A stretch of 64,000 nucleotides of DNA from contig JAIWWG010000081.1 of the NCBI GenBank assembly GCA_025435555.1, forward strand, positions 91,969-155,968, given 5' to 3'. Origin of the DNA: Chytriomyces cf. hyalinus JEL632 (taxonomy: Eukaryota; Chytridiomycota; Chytridiomycetes; Chytridiales; Chytriomycetaceae). Below the pieces are notes generated by a model. That model was not told the origin of the DNA and searched no databases. It saw nothing but the letters and a program-made list of their open reading frames with translations. This document shows positions 1 to 13,196 of the stretch, piece after piece. Position 1 is the first letter of the stretch. Each line of letters opens with the position of its first letter. A program made the translations under genes and the position numbers.

Positions 1-1023
1 TCAAGTATTTTGTTTAGTCATGAGAGTGAGGGATGAGCATGGAATTCTTGTTTTTTCGTTCCGTGACAAATTGGCGGGATACAAATCGATCTTGCACTGG
101 ATATACGTAATTACAAATCGGGTTGAATTATTTGCATGCGTCAGGTGTCGGCACGATAGGTTACGTGCGCTGCTGCGATTGGTTAATCTTTGGAAAAATG
201 AGAAGATGCATTGATAGTGGCTCCCGTAGGAAAAGGCAATGAACTATGTAATGAATGAGGTGCAAGAAATGGGAACATTTATGGACTCTGAGCGATGTGT
301 GTAGTTTCTATAGTTGAAGGTTGAGTCTGCTTTTATCCCGTGGGAAAGGGGGGGCAAGGAAGCGAGTCACTCGACATGATGACACGTTTGTTTTTGAAAT
401 GGGTGAAATAAATTTTTAATGTCCAATTTGAAAGTGTGGCGTAATGCAACTGTGAGAAGAAGAGTGGCGTAAATTAGATGCGAATATTGCGGCAAATGAG
501 TGCGTGTGTGTGTTTGTGTGTGTGTGAGTGTGTGGCGTGTGGCGCGTGGGGGGGTGGATGCGCACTGGCGGGCGGGCGGGCGGTTGTGTCAAGAGAGAAA
601 GAAGAGAAAAGAGAAGAAAAGAGTCAGAATCAATGAGTGATGACGATTTGATTTTTGATATTTGTGATTAAAAAACACACAATTGTTGTGGCTTGGGATT
701 CACTGCCCAATTTGTGCGTGGCGGAATGAGACGCCCACACGCCCTGTTGCCTGTGGCTGCTTTGTGAATGTGCGGGGGACAAGATTGCGGGGGCTGGTAT
801 GTCCGAATAATGTGTCCGAACAGCAACTGAGGCAAGCGTCAGCGCATGCACTGCCCACCCAACACACAGCACACACACCCACTTCCAGATCCATTCAAGC
901 GGCAAATGGGGCCATACTTAAAAACTTTCCTTTCAATCACCCACCCACAGCCACCCACTTCGCGCCAAAACTCATATAAAAGCAGCACCTTTTCCCACCC
1001 AGAAAACGGCAGCACGGACAAAA
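1..1023. other. Upstream region of the OPT gene, no gene seen
   Basis: I see no convincing coding region. The stretch is AT-rich with several simple-sequence patches: a GT-rich run at about 500-550, then G-rich tracts at 545-585 and an AG-rich run at 590-625. Short ORFs on both strands have no recognisable domains. The last 50 bases carry the promoter of the downstream transporter gene. Confidence 0.6.
974..981 (+). promoter_or_regulatory. TATA box of the OPT transporter gene
   Basis: The sequence atataaaa lies about 43 bases upstream of the start codon at 1024, the spacing expected for a TATA element with a very short 5' leader. It is assigned from sequence and position only. Confidence 0.5.
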
Positions 1024-3465
1024 ATGGCAGAAGTAAAAGCCAACGAGCCCGAGTTCCACACCGAAGAGAAGCTTCAAACTGTTGATGCTGCAAACGACGA
1101 CGACTACATTGACGAAATCTATGAGATCATGTAAGCCGCGCATCATTTCTGATCCATAATGATCCATCTTTGATCGGTGTAACTGACTCTTTTTCCTCCC
1201 TCTCTTCTGCTCAGTGACGCTGTCGTTCCACGCACAGATGACCCAACTCTCCCAGCCAACACTTTCCGCGCATGGTTCCTTGGTCTCCTCTTTGGAATCT
1301 TGATCTGTGCCGCCAACACCATCTTCACTTTCCGTTCCAACTCCTTCGCCATCACTCCCTTTGTGACGGTCCTGCTTGCCTACCCATGCGGTCTCATCAT
1401 GGCCAAGGTACTTCCTGCGGGCATGTTAAATCCGGGCAAGTTCAACTACAAGGAGCACGCTTTGATCTACGTCATGACTTCCTGCATGGCTTCCCCACCT
1501 TACGCTCTGTACAACATTGTCGGACAAAAGTACCAGCTCTACCAGACTGACTTGTCGCTGCTCAGTGGATTCGGTTTCGCTATCGTTACTCAGTGCTTTG
1601 GTTACGGATTTGCCGGTCTCACCCGTCGCTACCTCGTGCGCCCAGCTGCCATGTTGTGGCCATCCAACTTGGCTACCATTGCCATGTTGAACTCCCTCCA
1701 CGGACACGATGATGGTCAAGGAACCAGATACCCAATGACCCGTTACAAGTTCTTCTGGCTCGTTTCCTCCGCCATGTTCTTTTACCAGCTCCTGCCAAGT
1801 TACATCATGCCCATGATCGGTGCCCTGTCCGTCATTTGCTGGTTCACCAACAACAAGACTGACAACAAGATGGCCCTCGTCCTTGGAAGCACGTCTTACG
1901 GAGGTGGTGTCGGTCTCTTGTCGTTCACCCTCGACTGGTCCCTTTGCAATGTGTACGCCCCCATCACTACCCCACTCTGGGCCATGATGAACCAGTTCTT
2001 GGGTCTGTGGTTGTTCATGTGGATCGTTACCCCCATCTTGTGGTACACGGAAGCTTTCTACAAGGACCAGTCCATTGGATCTTCTTCCGAGTACGGATTC
2101 ACCATCAACAGTCCTTCCACCTTCACCAAGAACGGAAAGCGTATCTCCAACACCAAGTTTGTCATTCGTAGCCCAGAAGACCGCAGCTCCTTGATTCTCA
2201 ACCAGACCTTCTACGACGAGAACAAGCCCATCCTTATCACCACCTACTTTGCTCTTGAATACGCCAATTCGTTCATTGTCTTTGTTGCCGCTCTCGTGCA
2301 CGTTGGTCTTTGGTACGGAAAGGACATTTGGCACCGTTTCCGCGCTACATTGAAGGACTTGGACCGTGACGATATCCACGCTACTCTTATGGATGCTTAC
2401 CCAGAAGTGCCAGACTGGTGGTTCATGCTCGTTCTCGCTCTTACCACCATTCTCGGAATTGTTGTTTGCCAGTGGGGAGGTTTCGACTTGCCATGGTGGG
2501 GTACCATCTTGGCCATCTTGCTCGCTTTGGTTTCCATCATCCCCATTGGTACAATCCAGGCCATTTCTGGACAGCAGATTGGTTTGAACGTCATGTCCGA
2601 GTTCTTGATTGGACTGTTGCTCCCAGGTCGTATCTCTGCCGTCATGGCTTTCAAGACCTTCTCCTACATGGCCATGTACCAGGGTCTCTTCTTGGTTGCT
2701 GACATGAAGCTTGGACACTACCTCAAGGTTCCACCCAGAGCCATGTTCTTGGCGCAGTTGGTTTCTACCATCCTTGGAGCCATTGTTTCTACCGGATCTG
2801 CTGCCTTGATTTACGAGTCTTTCGGTAAAGTTGAGAAACCAGTGTCTCCACAGTTCCCCGCTGGATTCCAATGGTTGATGCAAGTGCAAGCTGATGACCC
2901 AGCTTCCGGATGGTCTTCCAACGGATACAACACCTTCTTGTCTGCTGGAGCCATTTGGGGAGCAATCGCCCCAGCCCGCTTCTTTGGCCCAGAATCCCCA
3001 TACTTCAAGACTCTCCTTGGATTCGCTGTCGGTGCCGTTTTGCCAGTCATTCCATGGTACCTGCACAAAATCCAACCAAACTCGTTCTGGCACTTGGTCA
3101 ACATCCCACTCATTTTCATCTTCCCTGCCGCCGCTGGTGGTCGTCGTTCCGACTTGATCACCCCACTGATTATCGCAGTCCTTGTCAACTACTTTGTCAA
3201 AAAGTACAGAAACACGTGGTGGAAGAAATACGCCTACGTCATGTCTGCTGCGTTTGATTCTGGAACCGGTGTCATGTTGTTGATTCTGTTCTTCATGGTT
3301 CAGTTCAATGCCAAGTTCCAGATGCCGTTCCCGGCTTGGTTCATGAACTCTGGAGATGTTGAGAGATGTTTGCCGGATGCCATGTTGACGTGCATGGAGC
3401 ATGCTGTCATGGGTGCTGCGTATGGAAACGAGTATTTGGCTGAACAGGATCCAGCTTGTGCGTAA
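1024..3465 (+). CDS. OPT-family oligopeptide transporter
   Basis: This is a proton-coupled small-peptide (or peptide-like metal chelate) uptake carrier of the plasma membrane. There are two exons. The first (1024-1130) encodes an acidic cytosolic tail. A GT-AG intron (1131-1214) follows, and exon 2 carries everything from 1215 to the stop. The protein is about 785 residues, normal for the family. Recognisable features are the N-terminal hallmark NPGKFNYKEH followed by IYVM, the YGGGVGLLSFTLDWS stretch, and more than ten hydrophobic segments. The start at 1024 gives an acidic leader (MAEVKANEPEF...) and lies just downstream of a TATA box; the exon-2 ATG alone would lose the leader. The codons are C-rich at third positions, unlike the flanks, which suggests strong expression. 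The substrate (oligopeptide or iron chelate) cannot be told from sequence. Confidence 0.93.
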
Positions 3466-4260
3466 GGCGGCTTTTCTTTTTTTGTTTGACCGGAATTTGG
3501 TTTGCATGCAGTTGTTCATGCCCATACATAGAATAAAACAAAAAAAGTCTTCCATGTAATTAGACGTTAAGTTTTTGAGATTTGTTTCTTGTGGGTTGGT
3601 GTTTTTTTTTTTTTGATATGTTTTCAGTTTTGTTGGCGTATCAGGAAAGCAAAGCAAAACTCCGCACCACATCAAAAACTGGTATGAAGCCATATCTGCA
3701 ATATCGTTGGAGGGAACACATCAGAGGGACCTGGCTGTCAAAGTGAATTTTGGCGCGTCCGAACATTCAAGGCGATTTAACCTGCCGGCGGAGGGATAAG
3801 ACAGTGGCAGAGGGACAAGACAAACGACTTTTCAAGCAATCTCCGCCAAAGCCCCCCTTTTTTTTTTCTCAAACATGTACATTTGTTTTTTTCCCCCATC
3901 ATCACACATTAATTCATGATCATCTATGTGGTATTCAGGGAAAAAGAACAAGTTCAGAATAATAGAAAAAGAAGAAGAAGAACATGGAGAAAAAAAAAAG
4001 AATCTCTAAATGATTTCAGTGTGTGTTTGTTTGTGTGTGCAACGCAAGTGCGCCAAAAAAAAAATGGAAGGGAAACAACAAAACACGGGAGGCATCATTA
4101 TTTCACGTCTCCACCCAACGAAGGTGCAGCCGGATCAGACGCCAACTGAACGCCATTGTTGCTGCTGCTACCGTGCGATTCTTCGCTTTCAGGACTAAAC
4201 ACAAAACACAGAAGGTAATGAGTGTGACATGAAAAAAAAAATCCAAGAGAATCAAAAACT
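3466..4260. other. Convergent intergenic region
   Basis: This is the 3' region between the OPT gene (+) and the kelch gene (-). It holds poly-T runs at about 3601-3614 and 3859-3868, A-rich runs at about 3965-4065, and possible polyadenylation signals such as aataaaac near 3532. I see no gene. Confidence 0.6.
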
Positions 4261-7052
4261 TTACACTTGCGGCTGGCCATAAATAACTCGCAACGAAGCA
4301 ATTTGTTGGATAGAATAAACTTGACCCGTGTATCCGACATATGAGTTCCAACTCTCGAGAATCTGTTGATCATTAAACTGGGCAAACAGAGTACGCATGT
4401 ATTGCGACTCATCAAACGGCGCTCCACTCGCCGCAGCCGCCGCTAGATGCGCACCAGATTCACCAGAATCGAGCGATGAATTGAGTGAGAACCTCGACTG
4501 CTTTGCATTCACTGCCAAATGGTGATGATCATTGGGAGTGTACGCTCGTTGCAATGCAGACACGTCCCTGTTGGGTGTCAATGCTCGTGAAGGTGCACGT
4601 GTGCTTTTGAAAGGCTGCGGGGTTTGGTTTATGATCCCCATGCCAGGCATTTCCCATGGTTTCAACGGTTCGTTCACGGGGACGGCGGGACTACCTCGTT
4701 TTGACAAGTTGTCAATCAATGCGCGCCGTTTACGCCGTGCGTCGCTGACTAGCGAGGGGGTGTTGTTTTTGGCGGTGGTGCTGAGGGGAGTACCGCTACG
4801 GCTTCCAATGCGGGATCCGAGTTGTGAGCCGAGTTCGGAAGCGCTTTCTTCTCCTTCTTCTTCACTTTCTTCGTCCGTGTCTCCGATGGATACACCTGAT
4901 CCAGATGGATACGTGAGTCCCGAGAGTCCCGATGCGTATGAATCGCGCGTTCCAAATGTTTTTTTGGGGTCCAGTTTATGCGAGTCATCGTTCAACGCAA
5001 CCTTCATGCCAAATTTGTATGTCGCACCCGCTTCATCCGAGTCATCTGAAACGCGTTGTTGTTCGACACCCGTTTGTTTATATTCAATCACTTTTTTGAG
5101 TTCTCCACCCACTTCACGACCTAATGGTGCTGCGTGGGATCCCAAGATGCCTTGGAGAGCTAGATCGGGGTTCACGTCTTCACGGCGTAGGCGGTCTGTC
5201 ATGTAGTGGTCGATTTCGGCTTGTTGTTTTTGTTTGCGTGAGTGGCGGGACCATACGATGGATACGATTGCAATGAGAACGAGTGCTCCACCGCCACCGG
5301 CGATACCGTAAATCACGGGTTGCGAAAGAGTGAATGCAGGTCCAGCGGGTGCAGGAGGTGGGGTAGGTGCCGCGTGAGGGGCCATGGCTGGGGGCGGGTT
5401 GGTTGGCGTGTAGATGGCAGAGGAAGGAAAGTTTCCCCATCGATCATTGCGAACATCGTACGCAATCAGCTGAGGCTGACGTTCAATATTCTCAGCCTGG
5501 GAGGCCGTGCCGTTGATGTAAGTTCCAAATGCGTAAATGATAAAGTCGTTGACAAAGACGGCATTGTGCGAGTGACGCTGCATAGGTGATGGAGACAGAG
5601 GTGACCATTGCGCGGCTGGTTTTGACACATCGAGCATCCAAGTGTCGTTGGCTGTTTGGTAGTATCCATCAATGTCCTGTGTGTATCCTCCATGAAGAAT
5701 CAGCTGCGTGTCGCTCACTGTGAGAATTGGAGTGGGCAAGAGTCAGAAAAACAAATGAAAAACAATACAAGCAAGAAACCACACAAAGCTTTACCAGCTG
5801 TCAAAGTCGCCATGCTTCTATTTTGCGGGAATCCCGAAGGACCAAGCAGCTGCGTTCGAGTCCATCTCCCATCTGCAGGCGTATTTGCGTATTCAAACAC
5901 AAACATGTAATCGAGAGGAGCCCATTCGGAGTCAGTCTCCGTGCCTCTCACACCGCCGAGCATGTACGCTTTCCCGCCAGTGCACGCCATCATTTGGTCT
6001 TTGAGCATGAGTTTGGCGTCCACTGCGGATGACTGTGGTTGTAGCCATGCCTGTTTATCGGTAGTACGAGCTTGCGTCAGGGATAGAAGCCATGTCGATT
6101 GCTGAATCACTCCGTATGTGATGTCAACTCCACCATGGATAAGAACGGTTTGCGGGTCAATCAGGCACGATGCTGTCTGCTGCCGACCACGTCCGGGAGG
6201 GGAGCGACTGTTCCAGTATCCTTGAAAGATGGAACCGACACCAGGCATGTATCTATTGGGCGCATTTGCGATTAAAAATCGAGATAGCAGAAATGAGGGA
6301 AACCAACACACGAACACAACAGACGAGAATACAAAGGATAAGAAGGAAGAAAAGGAAAATAATGCTGGCACTCACTGGTAGACTGTAGTCGTGGGAAACA
6401 GGCCTGGAATGGCCCCGTCCCTCGGTCCCAGCTGCGCAAACACATAATGAAAGACATCGCCCGTGTACCCCAGATTCACATCCCCACCACGAGCAACCAC
6501 ACCCACACCATAGGCACCGACGAGAGGGCTGGACTCGTTCGGCTGAGTGCTGACAACGGGCTGGGCAACCGTGACCCAGTTTGTATTCGAGTTTACAGTA
6601 AAAGCAGAGCGCACATTGAGCGCAACGACACCGCCATCAGGAGCGGCAGTTGACTGGGCCCAAGTTCCTCCATAGCCGCCCACAAAGAGAATAAGACCCT
6701 GATCCCGCAGTAGTTGTGCTGAGGCGCCGAAGCGGGGTTGGATGGGTCCATGTGGAGAGAGTGGGAGAGGAGCTGAGGGGACTGTGCCGGTGCCGGATGG
6801 CTGGGATGGCTGCGCTGGGGGTGCGGACGATGATGTTGATGACACGACAGATGACACCGCAGAAGATGCGGCAGGGAAAGCGGTGTCTGAGACGGGAGGG
6901 GGTCCTCCGGCGGTGGATGTCTGAATGGGAGGAGCGCTGGAGCCAGCTGAGGTTATTGGCAGTGGACCGGTTGTTGTGCTCTGTGCATGCACAGACACAC
7001 TTGCTAGCAGCATGGCCAGTGCGTGTGTCGCCGCGGCCAAAGGGATGCGCAT
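4261..7052 (-). CDS. Kelch-repeat single-pass membrane protein
   Basis: Three exons joined by GT-AG introns (about 6248-6374 and 5717-5792) give a type I membrane protein. Exon 1 starts with a signal peptide (hydrophobic residues 5-23 ending HAQS), followed by a Ser/Thr/Pro-rich stalk and the first kelch blades (LILFVGGYGG). Exon 2 has further blades (VLIHGGVD, AYMLGGVRG). Exon 3 adds two more (LILHGGYTQ, FIIYAFGTY), then a Pro-rich linker, one transmembrane helix (VIYGIAGGGGALVLIAIVSI) followed by basic residues, and a long Ser-rich cytosolic tail. This layout (kelch ectodomain, one TM, disordered tail) is common in early-diverging fungi, and its role there is not established. A cell-surface recognition or polarity role is inference. 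No galactose-oxidase catalytic ligands are evident. Confidence 0.85.
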
Positions 7053-7575
7053 TCTAGTCTAGAAGGGGATGGGATCCGCAGGGTGTCCGAATAAAGAAGC
7101 GTGGGGCAGGAGTCGCTGGATATTTCGAAGGGGTGACTGAAGAAAGCGCTGCAAATTGGGAAGTGTGCGAAAACCCTTGTTGGCAAAAAAGACCCAAGCC
7201 TGTCTTTTTTTAATCTTGGTTTATTTTTTATTTTATTGGGCGTCATTTGTTCAGCTTTTGCGCATTGCCCCAACGTTGGCTGCTCTGGATTCAGAGCATT
7301 CAGAGCATCGATGCAGTGTAAACAGCGCTGTTGGCTGGTTTGCATTCAGTGACAGAGGGTGTAAGCATCGCGGACATGGATGCAGACCCATCAGGGCGAA
7401 CTGCCATCCAGACCATGCATACAGCACCATCGCATGTCAGTCTCATTCAAAGCGAGATGCACTGCAAACGCATTCAGATAGACAGCTTCGAAATCACAAC
7501 TGACAATTTTTGGGGACATTTCTCCATTTTAACAACACACTTTATCCAGCCTCTTTTTAAATAAAACCAAAAAAA
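7053..7575. promoter_or_regulatory. Shared upstream region of the kelch and J-protein genes
   Basis: This 523-base divergent gap must hold the promoters of both the kelch gene (-) and the J-protein gene (+). No classical TATA box is obvious; tttttaaataaa at 7554-7565 lies just before the J-protein start. A T-rich tract lies at 7200-7240. No other gene is seen. Confidence 0.5.
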
Positions 7576-9474
7576 ATGTCAACCATGAACCTTGACCAGG
7601 CGCAAGAATGTTTATCCCGATCCAAGAAAAAGTTTGCTGAGGGTGGCCAGTACGAATCCGCTGTTCGTTTTGCAGAGAAGAGCATCCGGCTGTGTGATAC
7701 GAAAGAGGCCCAGGAGTGGGTGAGAGTCCTTGCACTTCTCATTCCCCTCCCTCCCTCCCTCACCCCTCCTTCTCATTGCTCTACTCGCTGCTGTACACTT
7801 TGTCATCTTTATATTCCCTTCAGCTTACTTTGCATCGAGAGAGATGCCCTCCCCCCATCAACCTGAACAGCCCAATTTAAAATTATTATTTTTAAATACC
7901 CGCAGCTGTCCTTTCTCAAAACGAATCCCTCAACATCCGCCGCATCCGAATCTTCCGCTTCGAAACCTTCGCAACAGCAGCAACAACAGCAGCAGGAAAA
8001 AAAGAAAGTCAACTTGGAAGATGCAAAACCATTGCTGCCGTATACCCAGGACCAAGTGGCTGGCATCAAACGGATCAAAGCCATGAAAACAAAAGGCGAT
8101 TTGTATGGGATTCTGGGGCTTGAGAAAAGCTGTTCAGATGGGGCTGTCAAAAAGGCGTATCGAAAGGTGTGTGTTTTTGAAGTGTTGTGTTTTGACTTTG
8201 GTTTTTTTCGTTTGCGATATTTGCGTCGGATAAATTTATGCGGCGGAGGGCCCCATGTCCTGGATGAATCGGCGACTCTGTGCATTTCATACCCCCCAAT
8301 TTGTTGTCGTTTGTTAAATTTTTCCGAATTTCCAGCTTGCGCTTCAATTCCACCCAGACAAATGCGGAGCCCCAGGAACTGACGAAGCATTTAAAGGTTC
8401 GAAATCAATTCTACCCACTACGGGTTTTTCCTATCCACAAAAAAAAAAAACCTTTGGCTCAAAACACTGGCACTCTCTCAGCAATCAGCCACGCATTTAC
8501 GGTGCTTGGAGACGAAGGCAAAAAGGAACAGTATGATCGATATGGAATTGACCCTGAATCATCGGCGTCGCGGTCAGGCGGAGGAGGCGGGAATCCGTTT
8601 GCTCGTGGTGGTGGCGGAGGGCATTTCCACGGAGCGCATGAAGTGGATCCAGAAGAAATTTTCAACATGTTTTTTGGACAAATGGCAGGAAACGGTAAAT
8701 GCATCGAATTCATTTTTTCCAGCATGTGCTGGCTTTTTGTATCCTTTCTAAGCATATATGTACTACAGGAGTCCGCTTCCAAACCAACTTTGGCGGACAG
8801 GGCTTCAACACGCGTTTCCAGCAGCAACAGCAACAAGCACGGCGTCAGCAGCAACAGCAACAGCAACGAAACCACCCCGGTGGCATTCCTGCAAGTCTAA
8901 TGCAATTCCTGCCCGTCATCGTCTTGATGGCCTTTTCGTTCCTTTCTATGCTCTCGGGGTCAAGCGATCCTTCTCTCAGCGAAACATCGTATGCATGGGA
9001 ATACGGGGGCTCGTATACAATGAAACGCGCAACCCAAGTACACGCTGTCCCGTATTTCGTGAATCCGCGAATGTTTACGGAAAAGTATGAAAAGATGCAG
9101 GCTGGGCATTGGAAACTAAACAATTTTGAAAAATCGATTGAGAGTCAGGTAACGCATTCTCATTGTTTTTGATCATGTAGTGTTTAATTCCCCGGATTCA
9201 CCGCCTTTTTTTTTAACCACAGTATTACCGGACGATTTATTACAACTGTCAAAACGAACGCGAATACAAACAGCGGCTGATTTCATCGGCATACTCGCTG
9301 TTTGGCGGTGTAAACAAGGATCGACTGCAAGCGGCGCAAAACTATGACATGAAATTTTGTAATGAGGTGGAAGCATGGAATGCCGTTTCTTCATCTGGGA
9401 CTAAAGTAGGGAACGGTGGACAAAGTGGATCGAGGGGTGGTGGGCAAAGTGGGTCTAGGAAACGGGCCGCATGA
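7576..9474 (+). CDS. ER-membrane J protein, DNAJB12/DNAJB14 type
   Basis: An Hsp70 co-chaperone predicted to sit in the ER membrane with its J domain in the cytosol, where this family assists quality control of membrane proteins. Six exons. Exon 1 encodes an N-terminal helical segment (QECLSRSKKKFAEGGQY...). Exon 2 holds a poly-Gln linker and the start of the J domain (DLYGILGLEKSCSDGAVKKA). Exon 3 carries the HPD motif (LQFHPDKCGAPG), and exon 4 the end of the J domain plus the Gly/Phe region (SGGGGGNPFARGGGG). Exon 5 has a second poly-Gln run, one transmembrane helix (MQFLPVIVLMAFSFLSMLSG) and the start of the DUF1977 domain. Exon 6 completes it (YYRTIYYNCQNEREY). All joins follow GT-AG sites. 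The tail is Gly/Ser-rich and basic. The order J domain, G/F, TM, DUF1977 is diagnostic of this family. Confidence 0.9.
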
Positions 9475-9965
9475 AAAAAATTTTAGTTGAAAGGGAAAGG
9501 GGGGGAAGTGGATGATTGTGGGAGTTGTTTTTTGGTTGTTTTTTATTTTTATTTTTTTTTCATGTGGCTCACCCATGTCACCGGCTCATTTCACCGTTTT
9601 TTATAGGTGCAAGTCGTTTGAAAACACTTTTGTTTTTTTTGTTCATTTTTTTTTTTTTTTCAGTTTTTGACCGAAATTCTCTACAGCGCGTTGGTAGATG
9701 TGTTTTTTATTATGTTTTGAAAACAAATGCCTCAAAAATCCGACAATGCTACTTATTGTTGTCGATGCGAATCGCGTTTCTTGCCAAGTTTGGTCTCGAT
9801 CTAATGCCCGTTGAGTTTTGGACAAAGTTGGAAGAAGCATTTATGCATCACCACTCGCTTCTGAAATGCTAGAGGAATGAAATGAAGAACGCCTTTTTAT
9901 TCCACGATACACACACAACAAACACACACAAATAAAAGGACACGAACAAAAAAAAAGGGAATTTA
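9475..9965. other. Convergent intergenic region
   Basis: This is the 3' region between the J-protein gene (+) and the ChAP gene (-). It is rich in T runs (9540-9560, 9640-9660) with CA-rich sequence at 9910-9935. Small ORFs here look like chance. No gene is seen. Confidence 0.55.
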
Positions 9966-12900
9966 TCAAAGATCATGCCCAGCAACTTTAAACAGCGTTG
10001 CGTACTCAAAAAACTTCATGATCAGTTTAAAGTTCCTTGGAGGTATGTTGAGCGCTATCAGAACATTGTGCACTTTTTGGTATCCGTGGCGACCAATGAG
10101 TTGAAAAATGGCGCGGCCGAGTGGGCTTGGATACTTTCGTTACAACGAATCACAGTCAGTACGACATTTAGACCAAGGGAAAACTAAACGACGTCATCCC
10201 CACACTCACAGTATTGTCAATGTACGACTTGTCCAACAACACAATCACCTTGTTGACGGCAATCAACGCCTCACGCGTGTTTCCTTCATCTGCTTCCATG
10301 GCCAACACTTTGAGCCAGGCTTTGATGGAAAACTTTTGCTCAATGCACAACTTGTAAGCGATTTTGGCTTCCTCCGGGTGATGCAGACGTTCAGCAAGGT
10401 CGCCGTATACTTCCCATTCTGCACCAGTTTTACGGTAGAGGGCTTGAGGTTTGCTGCCGGGAAGGTTGTGTTGAACCATTTCCTGAAGGATGGGGGATAT
10501 GTTCAACCAACAATCAAAAAGGAGTTCATACAAAGTATTGTACCTGCTTCAACGCAGTATAAAGCCGCAAGTCATTGTAAAGCACCATAAACAGATTGTC
10601 CAGCCATTTTTCACATAGCCGCTTATTTCTAAACGTGAAATTGATGGGCGTGCGTTTCGGGCGTGGGTTGGGTGTCGAAGTCAATTCGCGATGTCCCTCC
10701 ACAGAACCCATACTGTCGATCCCTGCTTCCGCATTCTTGTCTTCGTCTTCGCCAGATGCTTTAGCGTCTCCACTGGCTCGGCGCAACATTTCGTCAATGC
10801 TCAGCCCTCTTTTGCTATCTTCTCCAGGTGTGAGCAGTACTTCGGGTTCCGGAGTCAATCGAATGCTTTCAAAGTTTTCGCGTTCCAGCTCTTCCAAGCG
10901 TGATTCTCCTTTCCGTGGGCTACCACCGGCCTTCTCTCCTTCGTTAGTGTTGCTGTTTTCCTGCTCCAGAGTGGACGAATTTTCTTCCTCCAAATCCGCA
11001 TCTTCCGGCTCCACTACGCCATTCACAGCCACTTGCGCTTTAACCAGCCGCTGAACAGGTTCTTGAGTGTCATTTTTGGTGGCGGGTAGTTCCTTATCGG
11101 ATCCTCGGGCGTCTGCTGATTCTCTTTCTTCGTCATCTTTTACGATTTGCGCTTCTTTTTGGCTTTCCTCGACAAGGGCGCGGTGAATTCGGTATTCCTC
11201 TTCCATCACAAACACTGTTTCAAGAAATTTGAAAAGTTGCGTATCCAAATCAGTCAGGGATTTAAATAAAAACGACAAGTCAAAAAGACGCCCCCGCACT
11301 AACCTTTGCTTCGAAACTTGAGCAACTCATCCCACCCAACTTTTGAAACAATCTGAATCAACAATTTATACGCGAGCAAAAATGTTCCTCGCAGCGATAA
11401 AGCGGGTAGTCGCGCAAGTTCAGGATGGATCTGGTTTTCACGTGGATCGTTTTCGTCTTCAATGGAGCCGCTGTGGTTTGAGTTGTTGTTGTTGTTGCTT
11501 TGATCGTCTTTTTGGTCTGGGCGGAGGGGGAGGTGGATTCGCGCGGGGACGGGCATTCTTTGGCTGTCGCGTTCACTGGGTGTTGCAATGTATGGTATAT
11601 TAGCACTCTGTCGGGAATCGAAGGAGGATCACACACCAGTATGAAAACATGGGGCATGAGTTTAAAGCAAGCAGGGCGGACTCAAAGTCACCCAATTGAA
11701 TATAAACTTCCGTGAGTTTTGCCCAAGTGACGTATTCCGAAGGAGCCGCGACAACTCCGAGTTTCGCAATCTTGGCTGCCAAGTCCAGATTTTTCTGAAA
11801 AAGTTTTTTTTGGAAGCGAGACATCAGATATACGAAAAATAGATGACGGCGAAAGTATTTGAAGCTGAGTGGAGGTTTCGTGCGTACCTTGGATTTCAAG
11901 AAATCAACCTGTGCTAGCAAGAGTCCATACGAGGCAGAGTTCTTTTTGAGAGCTTCATGTAAGACCAAAACGCCTTTGATTTCGTCATCTATGCGAGACA
12001 TGCAAAACATGTCAGTATCGCTGCTCTTTGGGATGTCACGCAAAGAGCACTCACTGTTTCCAAAATAGCTCGGCGCCAAAACCGCACCCACTTCCGCATC
12101 TTTCGCGAAAAGGGAATCAAAAAAAGTTGCAGCCTGGTCTAACCGCCCACCCTCTTTGAAATATTTCATTATCCCGTTTGTGAGATGGTTTGAAAAGTAG
12201 GTTGCAATTTGAACTTCGGGGTTGGTTCCAAGTTGCCATCCTTGATTTTGAATTTGTCAGAATTTGGACGTATGGAAGAAGGATAGTTTTCTGATATGGT
12301 TTTGATTGTTTTTACCTTTCCAAAATTCTGCCGCGGCTGCTTCCAAAAATCTCTTTTCTGCGCCGAGCGTGTCCAACGGATCCAATTTTCGAAGTCCCAA
12401 AATCGGGTTTCCGTCGTTTCCGTCGGGTTCGTCATTGTCGTCAAGAAGCGATCGAAGCACGGCAGAGACATAAGTTTCTTGCCAAACCGCAGCATTTGTG
12501 ATGCGATGTCTTTATGAAGGAACGCATACGAATTAAGCTTGGGAAAGGAGTAAAATAACAAACTCAACTTGTCTCCTCGCAAATCGACAATGTACGATTC
12601 AACACCACCGGGAATACGGACTTCAACGCGCACATCGACCCGCGAAAATGCATTGAAGCAGCAATAAGTTCCCGAGCGTATTTTCCACGGATTCGGAGTT
12701 TTTGGATTCGGTGAAACCTGAAAAATAGTTTTGTGTCTGAGATCGGACAATTGTTGTTGCGGGTTTAAAATATGGGGTGTCAAACCAGGGCATATGATAA
12801 TGAATTCAAATATGCTGCGACTGAGGCTGACGATGAGGAATCGACACCCAGAACAAAGTGGTACGAGTTAATCTGGGCCAAGGGGAAAAGGGGAGAAGCA

Positions 12901-13196
12901 GTGTCAGCATGAAAGCAAGACGAGTTATCGGTATATTTCAGACAAAACCTCCTTTGGGCCGTTTGATTTCGGGTTGAATTTATCGATTCTGCATAGATCG
13001 GGTGGACCTAATTCGCGGAAGGTTGCTGTTTTTCGTTTTGAAGGAGTTGAGTAATTGTGAATTGGGACGTTGGTGTGCTAAATAGTACGCATCAATATGC
13101 ACCAAGTGATTCTGTCCGTGCAATAAGCGACTCGCCAGCTTCGGTCTCGAACATTTCCGGGATCCCCTTGAGCGTGGATGCATCTGCAACGGGCAT
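9966..13196 (-). CDS. ChAP-family exomer subunit (Bch1/Bud7/Chs6-like)
   Basis: Exomer subunits of the ChAP family bind Chs5 and Arf1 at the trans-Golgi and sort chitin synthase and other cargo to the cell surface. The gene has many exons. The start at 13196 opens MPVADASTLKGIPEMF. Later exons give ELGPPDLCRIDKF, then NSYHFVLGVDSSSSASVAAY, then SGTYCCFNAFSRVDV with VPGGxxxYxVDLRG-like sequence (IPGGVESYIVDLRG). Next come FLEAAAAEFW, TPR-like helices (TWAKLTEVYIQLGDFESALL, then ALNSCPMF), an acidic low-complexity insert (about 10600-11200), LCEKWLDNLFMVLYNDLRLY, the GAEWEVYGDLAERLHHPEEA block, and a last exon ending FFEYATLFKVAGHDL. These blocks are in the order found in ChAPs. The internal splice sites were read by eye, so exact exon limits are uncertain. 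The long acidic insert is unusual in position and may be lineage-specific. Confidence 0.85.

Noticed and set aside
500-590. Telomere- or satellite-like GT/GGGC tract
   Set aside because: The repeats are irregular and short, surrounded by ordinary sequence, and fit simple-sequence DNA of an intergenic region.
1426-3693. Open frame of 755 codons opposite the OPT gene
   Set aside because: It is a shadow of the C-ending codon bias of the transporter on the other strand; the composition (Gly/Glu/Asp/Ser-rich, no hydrophobic core) is unlike a protein, while the plus strand has full family motifs.
4532-5206. Ser-rich 224-codon ORF on the plus strand
   Set aside because: It overlaps the cytosolic tail of the kelch protein in antisense and has no independent features.
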